Shown: positions 60,830 through 64,000 of the stretch, one piece after another
Position numbering within the stretch: the first letter of the stretch is position 1
How the letters are laid out: each line of letters begins with the position of its first letter
Assembly (NCBI GenBank): GCA_905250125.1
Contig: CAJNOL010000429.1
Span: 62,001 to 126,000, forward strand
DNA length: 64,000 bases
Reading direction: 5' to 3'
Origin: Rotaria sordida
Taxonomy: Eukaryota > Rotifera > Eurotatoria > Philodinida > Philodinidae
The notes under the pieces: model-generated
The model's database searches: none
Seen by the model: the letters and a program-made list of their open reading frames with translations, nothing else
What the model was told of the DNA's origin: nothing
Position numbers and translations under genes: made by a program

Positions 60830-63800
60830 AAGAAAAATTTGAAAGTGAACACGAAAGATATGTAAACACACAAGAAATAAACAATATTGAATGTGTGAGC
60901 GAACAGTGAATTGAGTATGTCTGAGAACGGAGAGCCGCAAGCAAGTACGAATACAAAAGAAAAACGAGAGATAGAGAAGACAGAGATAACAATGGAATGT
61001 ATGTTGGCGATGTATATGTATGTGATAGCGTTGTTTTTAAGTATTATAGGATGAATCCTTCTCTTATAATGATCGACAGCATTGGCTATCAGCAATGATA
61101 GTAGTAAAGAAAAAAAAAAAGACGAGTAGAAAGAAAGAATACAATGGTCAATATCATATGTAAACATAGTTATCTATTGATGAGAACGGAGTTGAATATA
61201 TTAGACAATAAAGAAAAAAAACGAAATACAATCATACAAGTAATAAATACTTAACCGAAGTTTTAAATATGCCAATAACATATGATTTAGTTTTATGATA
61301 CTTGTCTTATTATTAAAATCTATGTTAATGCATTGTGAAACAATGAAATTTGTATAACTATAATTATGATATGAAAAAGAAGCACACGAATATGTTTAAA
61401 TAGAAGAAATACGTGACAGAATCAATTAGAATGTGTCCAATGACAGAAATAAAAGTCATTGGAAGCATTCGAACATGTTTACTAATAAATTACCTATCTT
61501 TTCAGTTTTTCATAGTACAGAGACATAACTGTAAAGTAAATAAAAATCTTCGGAATAATTTCTCTTTATTCACTAGGTTCTATCATTCATTTAGTCTGTT
61601 AAAATGAATCAATAAATACATAAGTAGGATATTTATTGACTGTTTTGTCGATATTACAACATTCTAATTAAATCATCAATTACATTAGAAAAGTTATAAA
61701 AGAGAGTAACAAACCTTGAAATCGATATTTTTGAAGGTATTTTTTTTTTCATACAAGAACATCTTCAGTTTTAACTCATTTATATCTCATTCAAATAAAT
61801 ATAACGAAATAGTAAAAAGAAAAACAAAGAAAAACTTTCTCCAAGGCTCTTCATTCAAACATGATGAGTATTTTTCTTATTTTCTTCTTCTAAAACTCAG
61901 AAAAATTAGAAAATTTATAATACAATGATGTTAAATCGTAGGAGTCTGTAATTTTTACCACAGATAGATCTAGTCAGGATAGTCATTTTGACTATGAAAA
62001 ATGTTCCAATTTCTACCGTAGACTGTAAAAAATAATGACTATTTGTCACTAGTTTTTGAGCTGTACGTCGTCATCTCAGATTATGGAGTTGTTTACGGTT
62101 TATTATATCTAGGCTCGTTAGGCTCTATGCAACATCTAGCATATGCTTTCTATTATATTATGAAAAGTTTTATTTTATAAATAGAATCCGTAAAAAAAAG
62201 AGATTAACACATGGACACAAAGATGGCATGCAAAAAACAATAATTACATGTTGGAAAAGATAATCATATACCCTTTCACATAAACTAGTTGTCTAACACG
62301 AACACATGACATTCCAGAAAAATACTTTTTGTAATCAGACAATTATTACATTCGTTTTTGTACGTTTCTAAACATTGATCAGCTAGAAATTGAAAATAGA
62401 GCAATCAAAATTAGGATTGAAACTTGAAAAAAAAATTTAATCTTGAATATCTAGAATACAAAAGTATGAATCTTCTCAACGGAAGTAATTATCAAAAAAG
62501 AAAACTCGAGACTTTTTTTTTTGAGAACTTATTAACCGGTATTAGGATGATCCTGTAGGTTGACACGAAGACTTTTCTGATGGATACACATCATGTCGTC
62601 GAATAAATCTCAATAAAATCTCGTGTATACAAGTCAATACAATCTCATCAATTTTCAGAGTAATGATATCTAGCTTGGAAATTACCCGATCTTAACGAGG
62701 AAAAACTTATTGAAACAATAACTAAAGATACAATTGAAAAACAAAATATTAACATAAACCGGATGTAATCGCTATTGTTAAGAAACATCCAAATTTTGAC
62801 ATTTCAAATGTTCCGACAAATATGGAACTATTTGAAATTCTTCTCTATTTGTATTCAACTTGACTTTGTAAAGACATTGATTTTTGGAAAACAGGACAGT
62901 TACTCGCTAGGATACTTGCTTGCAGACGTAGATCATTTCTTCATCCATATCTCTATCCAAAACCATGTGAGCAACTGTTCTAGACTTGATTTTTGATTGT
63001 ATTCATTAAATAATAAAAGAATAAACATTACTTTGTTATTTTTATTATACTTAGTTTGAATTTCATCTTACGGAAGAATTTTTGTCACTTTTATATAAGT
63101 ATACTTACTATGTTGTTTGAAATAATAGAACTGCTTTTCTAGAAAAATACTATTTCTTGTCTCGTACAACAGTCAAAACGATAAATAAAGCATAGATTAT
63201 ACAAAATTAACAACGACAAACAAAATAGTGTATTAGATTGTGACTAACATGTATGTAGAAAGTCTTTGTACAACATATATGATCAATTTTTTTATCATTT
63301 ATCAGTTACTGGAGAGAATCAAAAGTAATTAGCTAGAATCAGAATTGCATACTCTTTCTAACTAGATATTCAGAATTTTTTTTCTGACTTAAAGTTAGTT
63401 CATTGAGAACAAACCTTTGACCAAGATTAAGCATGGCATCTGTGAATAATTTTTCATGTAGTTCAGTTTTGTATTTCGATAAAAACTGTCTCGATTCAAA
63501 CTACAAGAAAGTCTTTTTAAACACAAGTTTGTTGAGCGAGGTTTGTTCTACAACATACCCAATTTATTTCTCTTTCTGCATATTTGCTACAAACGTTCAA
63601 AATCTATTACATTATAAATTCCGAAATTCGAAAGAAACGTTTTCTTTTGAAAAATGCTGTTTCACATAAAAAGTAACGGTTCAAGAATTATATATAGATT
63701 TTAATTCTTTTGAGTTCTAAATTACTGAAATGTATGATTCAGTAGAAAAATGAAATTCTGCGCAGCATTAGAATCGTCAAAACTATTCCAAAATCTCATT

Positions 63801-64000
63801 CAGAGAAGTTAGGAATAACAGAAGAAAACCTATTTTTGATTTATTTGACATATTTACTTACAGCTGACCAGTTGAAAGTCAGTAAAAAGAACATCGAATT
63901 CCAGTTCTAAATGATTGCTTTTGAGCTTCTTCCATGATATCTTGATGTCTGAAAAATCAGCAAACATATTTATCAATATCTGCTAAATTAGCATTTTGTG
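60830..64000. other. Non-genic stretch to window end
   Basis: I see no secure coding exon. A minus-strand block at about 63950-63862 is bounded by TTTTTCAG and GTAAGTAAA and could be a noncoding 5' exon of a minus-strand gene, but it has no sustained open frame. Small open frames elsewhere lack splice context. Confidence 0.45.

Noticed and set aside
63862..63950. Block bounded by good acceptor and donor signals on the minus strand
   Set aside because: It has only a short open frame and no coding similarity. A noncoding 5' exon is possible but cannot be assigned to a gene.

Overview
This looks like nuclear DNA of a small protostome animal. It is AT-rich, and its protein genes are split by many GT-AG introns, most of them only about 50-80 bp. 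The intact genes are animal-type: an intermediate filament protein, phosphatidylserine synthase 2, TAF4, ceramide glucosyltransferase and rhodopsin-like receptor remnants. A bdelloid rotifer is my best guess. It rests on the short introns, the receptor remnants and acceptor-like sites just upstream of several start codons, which would fit spliced-leader trans-splicing. I could not run a database comparison. A 100-base N block at 25232-25331 shows that the window is a scaffold with one unresolved gap.

Layout: 1-36 kb is mostly minus-strand genes. They are a small secreted two-cysteine protein (2046-2387), an unrecognised exon (4271-4813), an unrecognised disordered protein (8049-9458), a lamin-length intermediate filament protein with an unusual tail (9893-15285), PTDSS2 (18557-21924), an amidase-signature hydrolase (22129-26536) and TAF4 (28978-35973). 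From 36 to 64 kb genes are sparser: a broken receptor gene (39389-40454, +), an orphan TM6-TM7 receptor fragment (45267-45455, +), a membrane-anchored SAM methyltransferase (45652-46754, +), a peroxiredoxin-fold protein (48304-49010, -), ceramide glucosyltransferase (54115-57378, +) and a MARCKS-like myristoylated basic protein (60246-60815, -). There is no operon logic. Two genes make membrane lipids (phosphatidylserine and glucosylceramide), but they lie 32 kb apart and I infer no functional link.

The main non-genic theme is a swarm of long imperfect palindromes (about 0.24-0.9 kb, at least twelve) and short terminal-inverted-repeat elements. They sit in intergenic DNA and inside several of the longer introns. 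Two copies of a hAT-like miniature element keep 8-bp target duplications. One palindrome ends about 100 bp from the assembly gap.

The most interesting candidate is the intermediate filament gene. After a canonical rod it has no recognisable lamin tail domain. Instead it runs through in-frame exons carrying three PFIP/PFVP motifs, two of which resemble the PABP-binding PAM2 motif, and ends in a Gly/Arg-rich tail of the kind common in RNA-granule proteins. Other notable points are a peroxiredoxin fold without its peroxidatic cysteine, an acidic insertion in ceramide glucosyltransferase, and a candidate 21-nt microexon in TAF4. All exon structures were read by eye from splice signals, phase and family similarity, with no transcript support.
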